Shown: one piece after another, positions 21,300 through 32,400 of the stretch | Layout of the letters: the number at the start of each line of letters is the position of its first letter | Position numbering within the stretch: position 1 is the stretch's first letter | Position numbers and translations under genes: made by a program | Notes under the pieces: model-generated | Databases searched by the model: none | Seen by the model: only the letters and a program-made list of their open reading frames with translations | What the model was told of the DNA's origin: nothing | From: Adiantum capillus-veneris | Lineage: Eukaryota > Streptophyta > Polypodiopsida > Polypodiales > Pteridaceae | Length of the DNA: 64,000 nt | Direction of reading: 5' to 3' | Assembly: GCA_014529385.2 (NCBI GenBank) | Contig: CM043964.1 | Coordinates: 136,193,420-136,257,419, forward strand

Positions 21300-22943
21300 T
21301 GCAATTTATCACAAATCCAACCACTCTCCTGACAAAGGATCAGTTTCTGCACAACTTCTTGCTTTGTTGCCAAATATACATGTACACAAGCGTTTAATTT
21401 CGGCAATCGAATCAAAAAATTTAACTGCTAGAGGTGGTCTTAGTAATGATTGGTATAACTGGAGTGTTAGTCCAACCACTACGTACTATACTCTATACAC
21501 TTCTGATGTTCTTGATTAGGTCCACTAATCTTGAACTGTACACCACCTACATGTCTTAATTCTCATCTTTGCTTCGTAAATAGGTCAAACAAAGTCCAAT
21601 TTCACTTCTGGAAGAAGTTCTAAAACCCTCAATTAGAACCTCCTTGTATGTCCACAGTTTAATATTGTCCTAAAAATGACCCTGTAGACATCCTACGCGT
21701 AGGATGTCTTTTTTGCTCTATTCTAGATAAAATTTGCAAGGTAGCTTTCCCTTGATGTGTTGAGCTCACAGTTGTTCTCACTTTTTGGTTTGGACACCTA
21801 TAAGTTGGTCAACTGATCAGAAATCTGTTCCAGAAGCCTAATGTCCGTTCTGATAAATTCACCAATCAAATCAACTCCAAATTGGACCAAACTTGACTAG
21901 GAGGTTTGTCCAAGGCTATATCAGAGCCTGGTATGTCTCAAATATAATTTTGGGCCTTGTAATCATGCATTAGACATACTACATGTAGGATGTCTTTTGC
22001 GTCAAAATTTAACCCAACTTGGCTCACAGCTTTTCCTTGATGTGTTGAGCTCCCTGGTGTGTTTAGATTTGTGTTTGAATGTCAAAAGACCCCAAACTTA
22101 GCTATTCTTGCCTTTTTTTTGTCAGAAATGCTAAAGTCTACTTAAACCCCAATTTTCTCACCCAATTGAGATGAAACCTTTCACATGCACTCAATAAATC
22201 ATGTAGATCATGCACATGAAGACATCTTATGGTCTTGGTCTCAAAATTATGCCTTGGCACAATTTGGGTAGGATGTCTGCCAATTCCTGTCTTTTGACCA
22301 CAATCAGTCAAGATATGGTCAATCTTCCACTTTCTAGGTGAAAATAGGATAAAACCTACCTTCTAAACACTCTGGTCAACTCAGATCCTCAAAATTCCTG
22401 CCAGATCACCCTGTAGACATACTACGTGTAGGATGTCTACTGTCTTAGAATTTAATTTTTCTATACCTATGGGCTTCCCTGCTCTATAGATCTCTCAGCA
22501 ACAAATCACAGAAACTTTTGGACTTCAATTCAGCTTCTAAACACAATTCACCGTCTTTTATAGTTCTTTGATGAGCCTAACAGCAAATATAACATGCATT
22601 AAGTGCTCCAGATCATAAATCATCATGTCCTACTTACCCTACTCCTACTCATCATGTGAGATGGTGATTTTGGTGTCTTGGTTGCTTCCTGGCCTCCCAC
22701 AGACTCTCAAGCTATCTTTTCACCGCATCTACCACTCCAACTCCTACTCTCCACTCCACAACCTAACTCCTATCTAACACTACCTAAGATGGACAATCCT
22801 GGCCAGCCATATGCTCCCTAGACTCCTCCTAAGACCTAGAGAGTCCACCACCCTCTGATCCTATCTAAATGTAAAATAAGACTCTGGCCAGCCAGAGAAT
22901 CCCTATCCTCAAGGATTAATCTCGGTCACCTACCTAGGGTTTT
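21300..22943 (-). other. Element D 5' leader with repeated palindromes
   Basis: Untranslated leader of about 1.6 kb with no coding frame I can support. It contains three copies of a 24-base palindrome (21686-21709, 21972-21995, 22415-22438). Flanking phrases also repeat, such as CCTTGATGTGTTGAGCTC near 21750 and 22037. It looks like a diverged tandem array of modules of about 290-440 bases. Confidence 0.7.
21686..21709. repeat. Perfect 24-base palindrome, copy 1
   Basis: AGACATCCTACG is followed directly by its exact reverse complement. Copy 2 at 21972-21995 has one mismatched pair. Copy 3 at 22415-22438 has two, but its pairing extends two bases further on each side. Confidence 0.85.
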
Positions 22944-22945
22944 CA

Positions 22946-22963
22946 TCCCCGGCAACGGCGCCA
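22946..22963 (-). other. Element D primer-binding site (tRNA-Asp type)
   Basis: The minus strand reads TGGCGCCGTTGCCGGGGA one base after the LTR. This is the standard Tat/Athila primer site. Confidence 0.9.
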
Positions 22964-22964
22964 A

Positions 22965-23642
22965 TGTTGGCGGATACGCCACGATGAATGGCAGCACAGC
23001 GAGAACTCACCTAACAAGAATTTTCAGCTAAGGACGAAGCTCGATCCGCAAGCGCATGGAAGCAAGCATAGGGCGTTAACCTACACTCGACCGACTATCG
23101 ACTACTTCCTACAGAGGTCTCTACTCAATGTCTAATTTACAGCCTATTATAGTGCACTGGAGGAGGTTTCCTACAACGCTTCCATGAGACAAATGCCCAT
23201 TAGACATTCTCAAAACGCTACAAAACTTGAGGGATATCCTATCAACACCAATAGGCCACTCTCCCTAAGGTCCGTGACGCAAAACCCTACCCAAAAACCT
23301 CCAGTGCAGAATCACGTAGGATGTCAGACAGGTTTTTGCAGGTCGACGTTTTTGAAAATTAAGGTGCCTAATGTGTAACTCTACTTAATACGAACGCGTG
23401 GATATGCTGAAATGCAAAAACAGACACCATTTGCTTACCGAATCCCTAGAAATAGCTCATAGGTCAATCTCGCAAAGCCGAGTCGTACACACGCAATGTG
23501 GGTACTGGCACGTAGCTCTCTCTGGGAACAGCACATGGCACTTCTCCGTACTTGATTTCGACCACCAGTGTGCACATAGCGTCAAGATAAGCCTCTCTCA
23601 TACACAGAATACGCTTCTCATAGACATTTCATAGAATGAACA
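22965..23642 (-). repeat. Element D 5' LTR (outer end approximate)
   Basis: The inner edge is firm (TGTTGGCGG at 22965, next to the primer site). The outer edge is proposed at 23642, where GAACA gives inverted TGTT/AACA ends and a 678-base LTR. The partner LTR is outside the window, so this end cannot be verified here. Confidence 0.55.
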
Positions 23643-23922
23643 TGTTTTTTTCATTAAGGTTAAAATTGGGTATATATACCTTCCAAATACAAATCCTCAT
23701 GTTCCAAAGTGAAATCCTACTCAGTCTAATGGCAAAAAATAATATACAAAATTGGAAACTTTTGCAAGCCCCCAGTATTTACAAGTGAAATTACAGGTTT
23801 TTCTTAATCAGAGAATGACTACATAGGATTTCCTTCTTTTCTCATTTCGTCAGTCTTCAGTTGAGTGTGGCCGCCAGCAGTCTTCAGCTAACAATGGAAC
23901 GTCATGCTTTTGTAGGTGTCTT
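23643..23922. other. No gene seen
   Basis: Short AT-rich stretch between the proposed LTR end of element D and the transposase-like pseudogene. I see no coding frame or repeat. Confidence 0.5.
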
Positions 23923-25190
23923 ATGTGTAGTTCGACTGGTGGAATAGCGCAATGCACAGCATCAAAAATCACTTTTTCATCCTTGACAGAACTATGGAAG
24001 TGTGTATTGTGCCCAAAGCCAACTAATAGTGCTTTTCACCACCGCAACAAATGTCTTTTGGAAACATGCATTGATTGCAGGATTGAAAGGCTCTTGTTGT
24101 GTCCCGTTGAAGAGAGTGATGGTATCTCTAGAATGACTGTCAAGCTTTTTGACAAGGTTCCTACATAAGAAAAGTATAAATAAGGTCTAGATAAATGTCG
24201 AAAAGAACTCGTGGTTCAGCAGCTCAGTCCGATGAGTATCATTGTTGTGCTCCGAGGGGAAGTTCATCAAACACAACTACTTGTACAGGTGGCAAGCTCA
24301 ACAGTTCAAGGAGTGTTTGCACAATGAATGGCTGAAAAGACACGGCTATAGTGTCAAGCAACATTGGGTGTGGTCGGATGGTGCTGCGTCATAATTCAAA
24401 GCAAGGCAGCCATTGTATTTTGTTGCACGATTCTTCAATACATGACAGGTGTCGAAATGACACATAATTTCTTTGCTTTAGGCCATGGAAAGGGTGAACA
24501 AGACGGGGCTGGTGCAGTGGTCAAAAGAGCCCTCACACAGGAGCTGTTGAAATTTGATGGGTGGGAGATTCAAGTGTTGTTGTATTCCTCAATGCAACTC
24601 TCAAAAATCAATGCCCACAGATAGGCAAGAAAGTTGATCGTGCTTTGTGGGAGGTCAAGCTCGGTGATGTCGATAGAGTTATAGAGTGGGATTGCAAGCA
24701 CATGATAGGGTCTTGATCCTGGCACTGTGTCAATGACTATAGTCGCACGGACTAAGGCACAGACTTCTCTCTTGCTTTTGTGGTGCGTGCATCAAAGGTC
24801 AATGGAGGAGATGTGCCAACAAAGATCATGTGGAAGGGTGGGTACTTACAAATACAACCCACAAAAGCGATGGATAAGCGTCGAGTGAGGATGAGGATAA
24901 ATACGCCCCCATGTATGCTGGCCACCATGATGACCTGAGCAATGCCTTGATGGTTGGCTAGAACTTTGCAGTGACTACAGAGGAGGCAATTGCAGACTTC
25001 TATGTCCTAAAATGCACCAACACAAAGCACCTGGCCAAAACAAAGGAAAAGGATCAATGGCACAACATCATTAAGAAAAATTCACATGTAGTTGAGGGCC
25101 TATTCTATGACAAGGTAAATGGCCGAGATGATACTTATGTCCTTTTGGACAACAAGCCTACTACTCTAATCTACTCCCATCTGGTGTGAT
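23923..25190 (+). pseudogene. Transposase-like pseudogene with zinc-binding segment and GHGKG motif
   Basis: Scattered in-frame pieces read as one decayed protein. The first piece (23923-24168) is cysteine-rich, with LWKCVLCPKP and CLLETCIDCRIERLLLCP, and suggests metal binding. The next (about 24265-24420) holds HWVWSDGAAS, a stop, then FKARQPLYFVARFF. After a frameshift, 24440-24580 gives MTHNFFALGHGKGEQD and GAGAVVKRAL. A last open piece (24971-25189) ends near ATTLIYSHLV. The SDG and GHGKG-x-x-DGxGAxVKR motifs recall a family I have seen in mobile-element contexts of plants and animals, but I cannot name it with certainty. Several stops and at least two frameshifts show that it is dead. 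Element E lies 48 bases downstream and may have removed the end. Confidence 0.5.
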
Positions 25191-25238
25191 GCATCCAGTT
25201 TTCCATGTCCCCGAGGGAAGGTGAGCATAATGTATATT

Positions 25239-26836
25239 TGTAATGGAATTGGCCTATTAACTTGAGAGTAATGGAAATTAATGAGAGTACTTTTGAGATA
25301 TTACTTTGTGAGCATAGTGGGTGAACATAATTGAAGATAACAACATAGGCATGGAAATTAGTTAACTTGGCACGAACAATACTTTTGCAAGAGAGAGAAT
25401 TTAGAGAACATGACAACAGTTGAGGACCGGATTTATGTGGAGCCGGTCCCCCCTCTAATAGGCATTTGTATTATGATTTCTCCCATTAAGAGACTTGTTA
25501 CAAAACAATCCTTGTGTTCCTTGTAACCTAGGTGATGCAATGAAGATGGAAATCTTCATGCATCACAAGCATAACATAAGCTTTGAAGAAATCTTTATCC
25601 CAAGCCGCGGTCCCAAGACCTCAAACCCCTTCGAAGGTGGAGAGAGCTGGCAGAGAATGAGGGTAAGAAAGAGGAAGAAGAAACATTTCATGGGAGAAAG
25701 AATTAGTTCCTCACTTATCATACTCTTCTTGCTAGCATACATAATAGCATAGTAATGAAGATGGAGAAGATGGAGAGCTTAAGCATTGAATCATGGCTCT
25801 TGGTTGGATTTGCACTCTATAGCCAAGAGTGTTGGTGTAGGCTCTCAACCTCTACTTTCTTGGAGAAGGAGAGTGAGCTCTTGCACTTTGCACAATGCAT
25901 CATGAGAGTGTGTGTGTGAGTGTGTGTGGGTGAGTATACCCTGCAAGCAAGGCCTCTTCTTGCTTTGGTCTACCCCCTCTTCTATCTCATGCTTGAAGCT
26001 CATTGGCTCATGCCAAGCCTAGCCAATCACAAGCTTGGGTCATTTCTAGCAATAGGGGTAGTCTTGGGACAAGGGTCCCCCTTTCCCCATTGAGAGAGAG
26101 GACTTGATAAATGCAAAAACAATTAGATAATTTAGGTAATTTATCATTGGACCCCTTTTAAGCCTGGCCAATAGGATTCAAGCACCTCATGGAGGTAACA
26201 TGGGTAGGATCTTGACATGTGTCCTTGTTGCCTCTTAAGGCTTGGGGTTACCTTGAGTGTGTGTGTGTGTGTTCTCTCACTAGCCCCTACAATATGGGCT
26301 CGCCCCCTCTTATGTAGGGCTCCTTTTGACTTTAGGTGCTCAAGCACCTTACTCATCAAGCATGATAAAGCACTTCTACCTTGGGGGTGTTCCCACAAGC
26401 ATATCAAGCAAGCACAACAAAGCACAATATGCACCTTAGTCATTCAGCAGGACACACACCTCAAGCACCTTAATCATCCAGCAGGACGAGCACCTTAATC
26501 AAGCTCGACAAGTACCTCAAGCAGGACAAGCACCTCGAGGTGGGTTGGGTTCCCATCTCAAGCTCAGCCCTAGCTTACCTAAGGTCAAAGGACTTTTACA
26601 CACATTATTGGAGGTCGTCAATGAAGCTAACCATAGGTCTTATGCTCCATTGGTTAGCCTTGCTCTTTGATAGACCATCTCTCATTTGGGCCCCTTTACC
26701 ATTGGCCCCATGTTGAAATAGATCTATAAGCACATGTATATATCTTAACCCTCGTTCCCGTTTATTCTCCCATATTAAGTGATCAGTTTAATATGAGAAA
26801 ATTGTTTGGGTTGGTTAGATATTAGATTTTATGACA
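25239..26836 (-). repeat. Element E 3' LTR (1598 bases)
   Basis: On the plus strand it runs from TGTAATGGAATTGG to ATGACA, the reverse complement of the TGTCAT...TTACA ends in B and C. It carries the GGACCGG/CCGGTCC hairpin (25424-25449), TG microsatellites, and in the part corresponding to U3 a run of AAGCACCT / GCAGGAC units (about 26330-26540) not found in B or C. Confidence 0.9.
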
Positions 26837-27193
26837 TTACCTCCATCTTGAAATCATAGTCATCCTCAACTATGAGGTAGAAGAGATAAAGCCTTAGTCA
26901 TTAGTCAATCGTACTTAGCAGGTAGCGGATTCCATTTTACCCTACGACATCTTTCCAAGATGGATGACTAATCCATTTGGTGCTTGGGAGACATAGCTAC
27001 CGCAAAGCATGTTTGCTCTTTAGTCCATTTCATTCTTCCCAAGTAGAGTGACAAATTCTACTTAGTTGAGAGACGTCGTCATCACAAACATGATTCTAAG
27101 CATGCGTACTATTTAAATTTGTGCACAATTAAAAAGAGAACTAGTCGTATAAGACAAAAACATTGGTCATTTAAAAGAAATTTGTACATTTTC
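26837..27193 (-). other. Element E 3' noncoding region
   Basis: Contains the polypurine tract next to the LTR, the PPT-proximal hairpin (26855-26874, with two G-U type pairs replacing G-C) and the AGTAGA/TCTACT hairpin (27042-27047 with 27057-27062). The arrangement is the same as in B and C. Confidence 0.7.
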
Positions 27194-27883
27194 TTACTCT
27201 AATGTAGTGTTGTAAGCATTGACAAGGTTCATACTATCCTTAAGTTGTATTCCTTGCATCCATCTAGCATCTTCAAAAGGATAATTTTTGAACTGAATAA
27301 GATACCGTCAGATAACTTTACCATGTCGTAGTACCTTGTCTTCATGCCGAAGGATAGCTTCGGGTTGTAGCACCTCTTCTTGGTCTTCAACTTCGGGAGG
27401 GTCTTCAATAATTGGTTCACTTGGTGGCTCTCCTTTGTAGGGCTTAAGTAGGCTCACATGAAAAGCATTGTGTATGAGCCAATGGTTGGGCAACTTCAGT
27501 TGGTAAGCCATCTCATTAATGGGCTTCAAGATTTGGAAAGGACCATAGTATCTTTTTACTAGCTTAGCATAATACTTTTGATCGCCCGTAGGATTTTTGC
27601 CCGTCGTTTGCCTTAATCGAGCCTTAGGAAACTTGAGCAAGACCCAATCATTTTCTTTGAACGTTAAGGCCCTTCTGTGATTGTCAGCAACAGCTTTTTG
27701 CCTTTGTTGAGAGATGGATATAGCCTCCTTAATCTTTTGAAAATATTCTTGTAGGTCACGGCTATACTCATCGGAGACAAAGATCTTCCCATGTACTTTG
27801 AGTAGCAAGGGACTTTTAGGTCTTCCCTCAATGATCTCAGAACGTGCTTTTCCTGTAGAAGTATGTACAGTATTATTGTAGGC
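27194..27883 (-). pseudogene. Element E integrase C-terminus and chromodomain fragment
   Basis: Reads as the last 220 or so residues of the family's Gag-Pol, with the KVHGKIF segment, the RYYGPFQILKPINEMAYQLKLP module of integrase and the start of the chromodomain. A CGA-to-TGA change stops the frame at 27308-27310, inside the chromodomain. The remaining codons to the natural TAA (27194-27196) are still recognisable. There is no initiation context and no catalytic core, so it cannot function alone. Confidence 0.88.
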
Positions 27884-28268
27884 TCATATATGTATAAGCT
27901 AAGCATGCGAGCTATGCAAACTGAGCCTCCTCATTTGATTAAGACAAAATTGGGATGGTGAGACATTCATTATGGTCACATACAACCTTGCTTACACGAA
28001 CTATAGACACCTAGAGGTTGTGTATAGTGTGTCCCCAATTTTGATTGCATAGGAAGAGATTGCACAGTGGGACCCACAATGCACATGAGAGAGAAAACCA
28101 GGTGATTTGTGTTTCCCACTTCTAGAAAGCCATGCGGTTGCTTGCAGCAACACATTTTTTAGAAAAGCTGCAATCGCCTTGAGCCACCCAATGAACTTAG
28201 GTGCTACACTTAAATATTTTGAGGTGGACCCGTCAAGGATATTCTTAGCGATGGAGATCAGCTAGCCT
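27884..28268. other. No gene seen
   Basis: Sequence between the truncation point of element E and the LINE ORF1 region. It may include LINE 5' sequence, but I see no supporting motif. Confidence 0.4.
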
Positions 28269-28333
28269 TTGAGTGCCAGTGTATTTCACCGAGGGGAGGC
28301 CACGTCCTTCCCTGGTTTTCTCGCTCCCTCGTC

Positions 28334-29108
28334 ATGTCATCATGTTCCCTCGCCTCATGCCCAAGCCTGGGATATCCTCCGCACAAACCAAATGTCTCTT
28401 CTGAGGGACAACTCTTGTCCTGCTTCACCTACTGTTGTTCCCCCTTTCTACTTGAAGACTTTTGTTTTGAGCAAGCCGAAATCATCCACCAAGCCTATCT
28501 GCGGCATCAAGCTTCTACCCATGTTCAACATGACGAAAAGATGCCTTTCCTTGGAGCATCAAGACCACATCCATGCCCTAGTGATGTCGGCAAGGGGCTC
28601 AATCCCTCTTGTTCCACCCTCGTTTGCGATGTAGAACCTCAAGCATTTGAGAGCTTCAATGGGCGAGGTAAGCCATTAGTCATACTTCGTACATCTCAAA
28701 TAGACAAACTAGAAAAAGATCTTGAGGCCAGGGCTGCGGTAGGCCTTTTGGCAGGTCCTAGACCTCCTGCAGACACCATGAAAAGCTGGATTAAACAATA
28801 GTGTGGGTCTAGAGGCGTAGTCCTCAAGACCATTCAATCCCTACCTAAAAACCACTACCTTTTTGTGTTTCAAACGGCCTTTGGCATCATCACCATGGGT
28901 CCATGGCTGATTAGGAGCTCCCCTCTCCTCCTGTCCACGTGGAACAAGTACTTTAATCCTAAATAATTTTCCCTAAAACACTACCCAGTGTGGGTTGAAC
29001 TCCCCAACCTTCTTTTGCACTACCATCAACACTTGAAAATGATAGCATCTAAAAGCTCGGAAATGTGTTAGGAGGAAGACCTAGAAGGGAATTCAACCCC
29101 TCGTGGCA
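28334..29108 (+). pseudogene. LINE ORF1, N-terminal part
   Basis: One reading frame with stops at 28799-28801 and beyond gives typical plant LINE ORF1 (DUF4283-like) phrases: LPKNHYLFVFQT, GPWLIRSSPLLLSTW and YPVWVELPNLLLHYH. This domain normally precedes a zinc knuckle, which here lies beyond the inserted copia element. Upstream sequence (28269-28700) is in shifting frames and less certain. At least three stops show that it is not functional. Confidence 0.7.
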
Positions 29109-29113
29109 CCCAC
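29109..29113. repeat. Target-site duplication of element F, left copy (CCCAC)
   Basis: CCCAC directly precedes the left LTR and is repeated at 34292-34296 after the right LTR. Confidence 0.95.
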
Positions 29114-29340
29114 TGTTGGAATTAGGGTTGCAGAGAAACACACACAGCTTGGAGAAGACGAAGGAAGCTCAAGGCACACAATAGAGAGTGTGTTACTTAG
29201 TGTGCAATGGAAAGATAGATAGCCCTAGAGTGATGGGCGTATATACAATGCACGGGGGAAAAAACCTCCTAAAGAGGGAAAAAATGCCCCGGCGGTCCTA
29301 GTGTGTTCACACACATCACTACCACATGTATATGGTAACA
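29114..29340 (-). repeat. Element F 3' LTR (227 bases)
   Basis: Begins TGTTGGAATTAGG and ends GGTAACA on the plus strand. I see no difference from 34065-34291. Confidence 0.96.
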
Positions 29341-29352
29341 AATCCCCCCTGG
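29341..29352 (-). other. Element F polypurine tract
   Basis: The minus strand reads CCAGGGGGGATT immediately before the 3' LTR. It is the likely plus-strand primer. Confidence 0.8.
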
Positions 29353-29415
29353 AGTGATGCGGTGAACGAGAGCTGGCACATGAGTAAAGGGAAGTGCCAT
29401 GCCCTGAGGACAGGA

Positions 29416-32400
29416 TCAGTCCACAAAGGGGAGTAAGCCCAAAGCTTTGCGGAAAGCTTCAAGCTTCTCACGAGACAATGCCTTTGTGAAAAGATCTGCA
29501 AGGTTGTCCTGTGTTGGCACATAAGCCAAGCTGATCTCTCCTGCTGAGAGCCTCTCCCTGACATAGTGGTAATGCACCTCAATGTGCTTTGTGCGAGCAT
29601 GAAAAACTGGGTTCCTCGCAACTGCCAATGCGCTCTGACTGTCAGTGTAGATAGTGTTGGCAGTGTCCTGTCCAACACCCAAGTCAGCCATAAGGCGTCT
29701 GAGCCATACACACTCAACCGTAGCTGTGAAGACTGCCCTGTACTCAGCCTCACAACTCGAAGTGGCCACAGTAGGTTGCTTCTTGCTCAACCATGATATA
29801 CATGAACTGCCAAGCATGAAACAAAAACCACTTGTGGACACTCGCGTGTCAAAACAACCAGCCCAATCTGAGTCCGAAAAAGCATGTAAGTCTGGCGGCA
29901 ATGATCCCCCCTTGGGATAAAACAAGCCAAGATGTAAAGTGCCACTAAGGTAGCGGAAAATCCTCTTGACAGCCTGCCAATGCTTAGACCCTGGGCTATG
30001 CATAAATCTGCTGACCTGCGAGACTGCAAACTGAATATCTGGCCTCGTGTTGCATACATAAATGAGGCAGCCAACAGCAGTTTGGTAAAGAGTGACATCA
30101 GCAGGATCGCCAGCATCATGTAGACTCAACTTCAAACCTGTTTCCATGGGAGTGGCAATAGGTTTGCAATCCTCAAGTCCAAACTTACATAGCAATGTCT
30201 CTATGTAACTTTTCTGACACAAGGCAATACCACCATCACACTGCTTAAACTGTATACCCAAGTAATGATGCAACAGCCCCAAATCTTTCATCTTGAAAGT
30301 AGCATTCAAATCAGCCTTAAATTCAGCAATATGTCTCTCATTTGGTCCAGTGATCAGCAAATCATCAACATAAAGAACCACAATGAGAAATACATCATCC
30401 TCACGCTTTACATACAATGTGCTTTCTGTTGGACTGTTACGAAAGCCTCGTTTAACCAAATGAGTGTCAGCTTTCTCATACCAAGCACGAGGAGATTGCT
30501 TCAACCCATACAAAGCCTTCTTACATTTGCACACTTTGTCCTCTTGTCCTTTTATGACAAAACCGCGAGGCTGCGTTACATAAACTTCCTCAAATATGTC
30601 ACCATTCAAGAAAGCAGTAACAATGTCTGATTGATGTACATCCCAACCAAAATGAGCTGCCAATGCACATAGAAAACGCACAGTAGTCATACGACAAGTG
30701 GGAGCAAAAGTCTCTTCATAATCTATGCCTTTTTGTTGTGCATAACCCTTTGCAACAAGTCGAGCCTTATGGCGATCGATCTCACCATCCGGCTTGCGTT
30801 TCAACTTGTAAACCCACTTCGTACCAATGGCCTTTTTGCCAAGAGGCAAATCACATAAAGTCCATGTGTCATTCTCTATAAGTGCATCATATTCTGATTT
30901 CATGGCAGCAATCCAATTTTCTGAATTCTTTGCTTCATCAAAAGACAGAGGCTCCTCAACATCATGTAAACTAGACACAGCCAAAGCATAACAATCTGAT
31001 GCATAAGATGCATGGCGAGAGCCTGAACGAGTACGACTAGATAAAGGTGCATCCAATTTACTGTCACACAAAGTGTGCACCAGCCATTTTGGCATACCTC
31101 TAGCCTGCTCATTTTCAGCCCTTTCCTCATCAAGTACATCATGTACATCTGCATCAGTAATAGGCTGTTCTAAAACATTTTCAGAAACCCCCATAGGCTG
31201 TACATTTGCCTCATTGGAACTTACATTCGTATTTCCACCACTGAAAAGAGGCAACAAAGTGTCATAAATGTCCTGTGAGCTTACATTACTGTCTCTAGTA
31301 CATGACAGCAAGGGTTGAACAGAATCTTCCACAAACACTACATCCCGTGAAACCAAAATACGTTTTGTTTGCGGGTGATACAACCTGTAACCTTTGCTTT
31401 CAGCACTATAACCAACAAAAATACATTTGACAGCCTTATCATCCAATTTTTTGCGCTGCACTTGTGGCACCAAAGCATATGCCAAACAGCCAAAAACACG
31501 CATGTGCTCAATAGAAGGTTTTCTATCATGCCATGCTTCATATGGAGTAATAGACTGCAAAGCTTTCGTAGGACACCTGTTAAGTACATAGGTGGCACAC
31601 ATGATGGCCTCAAGCCAAAAAGAATGCGGCAAAGCTTTACTTTTGACCATACATCGTGCCATTTCCGTTAGTGACCTGTTTTTCCTCTCAGCAACACCAT
31701 TTTGCTGAGGTGTATAAGGCACTGTACATTGGTGTTTTATCCCACGACTAGCCAGAAATGCATTAAATTCATGAGACATATACTCCCCCCCTCGATCGGA
31801 ACGGAGGGTGCCCATAGTACATTTTGAGACATTTTCAGCCATAGCCAAAAATTGTTTGAAGCACATAAAAACTTCGGACTTCGCTTTAAGCGGAAATACC
31901 CACGCATGCCTGGAGTAATCATCAATGAAAGTCACGAAGTACAGGTAATTGCCCAAGGACGGAGTTTGCATGGGCCCACAAACGTCACTATGCACAAGCT
32001 GCAACCTGCATGTAGCCCTAACTGAACCATCCTTTGGAAACTTAGAACGCTGCATTTTACCCAGAATACAGCCTTTACAAACATGTTTGATAGGTGCTTC
32101 AAGAGGCGGCAAAGAAGCAACCATATCAGATTTCTGCAAACGCAGCAAACTGGCAAAATTCAGATGGCCAAAACGTGCATGCCAAAGTTTTGCATCTGAA
32201 ATAGCCCTTGAATCTGCAACAGCATTTGCAAAATTTTGTCCACACTTGTCATACAAAGTGAGCTTATACAGCCCACGGCACAAAAGCCCAGATGCAACAA
32301 TTTCATCACCAAAACTGAGATCATGAACTGTACATCTATCATCCACAAATTTGACTACAAGTCCAAGTCTAGCAAGTGCGGATACAGACAATAGATTCTT

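Larger units (their letters stand above)
13787..23642 (-). mobile_element. Element D: decayed Tat/Athila-like Ty3/gypsy retrotransposon
   Basis: On the minus strand it shows a 5' LTR, a tRNA-Asp-type primer site, a long leader with palindromes, gag, protease, reverse transcriptase, RNase H and integrase. It is cut at 13787 by element B inside the integrase core. Many stops and frameshifts mark it as the oldest layer of the nest. Its 3' end and second LTR should lie left of the window. Confidence 0.88.
25239..27883 (-). mobile_element. Element E: 5'-truncated chromovirus related to B and C
   Basis: On the minus strand it keeps only the integrase C-terminal part, chromodomain, 3' noncoding region, polypurine tract and a full 3' LTR. 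Similarity to B and C stops abruptly at about 27883, near the codons for the EYAYNN integrase motif. No 5' half or second LTR is visible downstream. Flanking left bases are ATATT. Confidence 0.88.
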
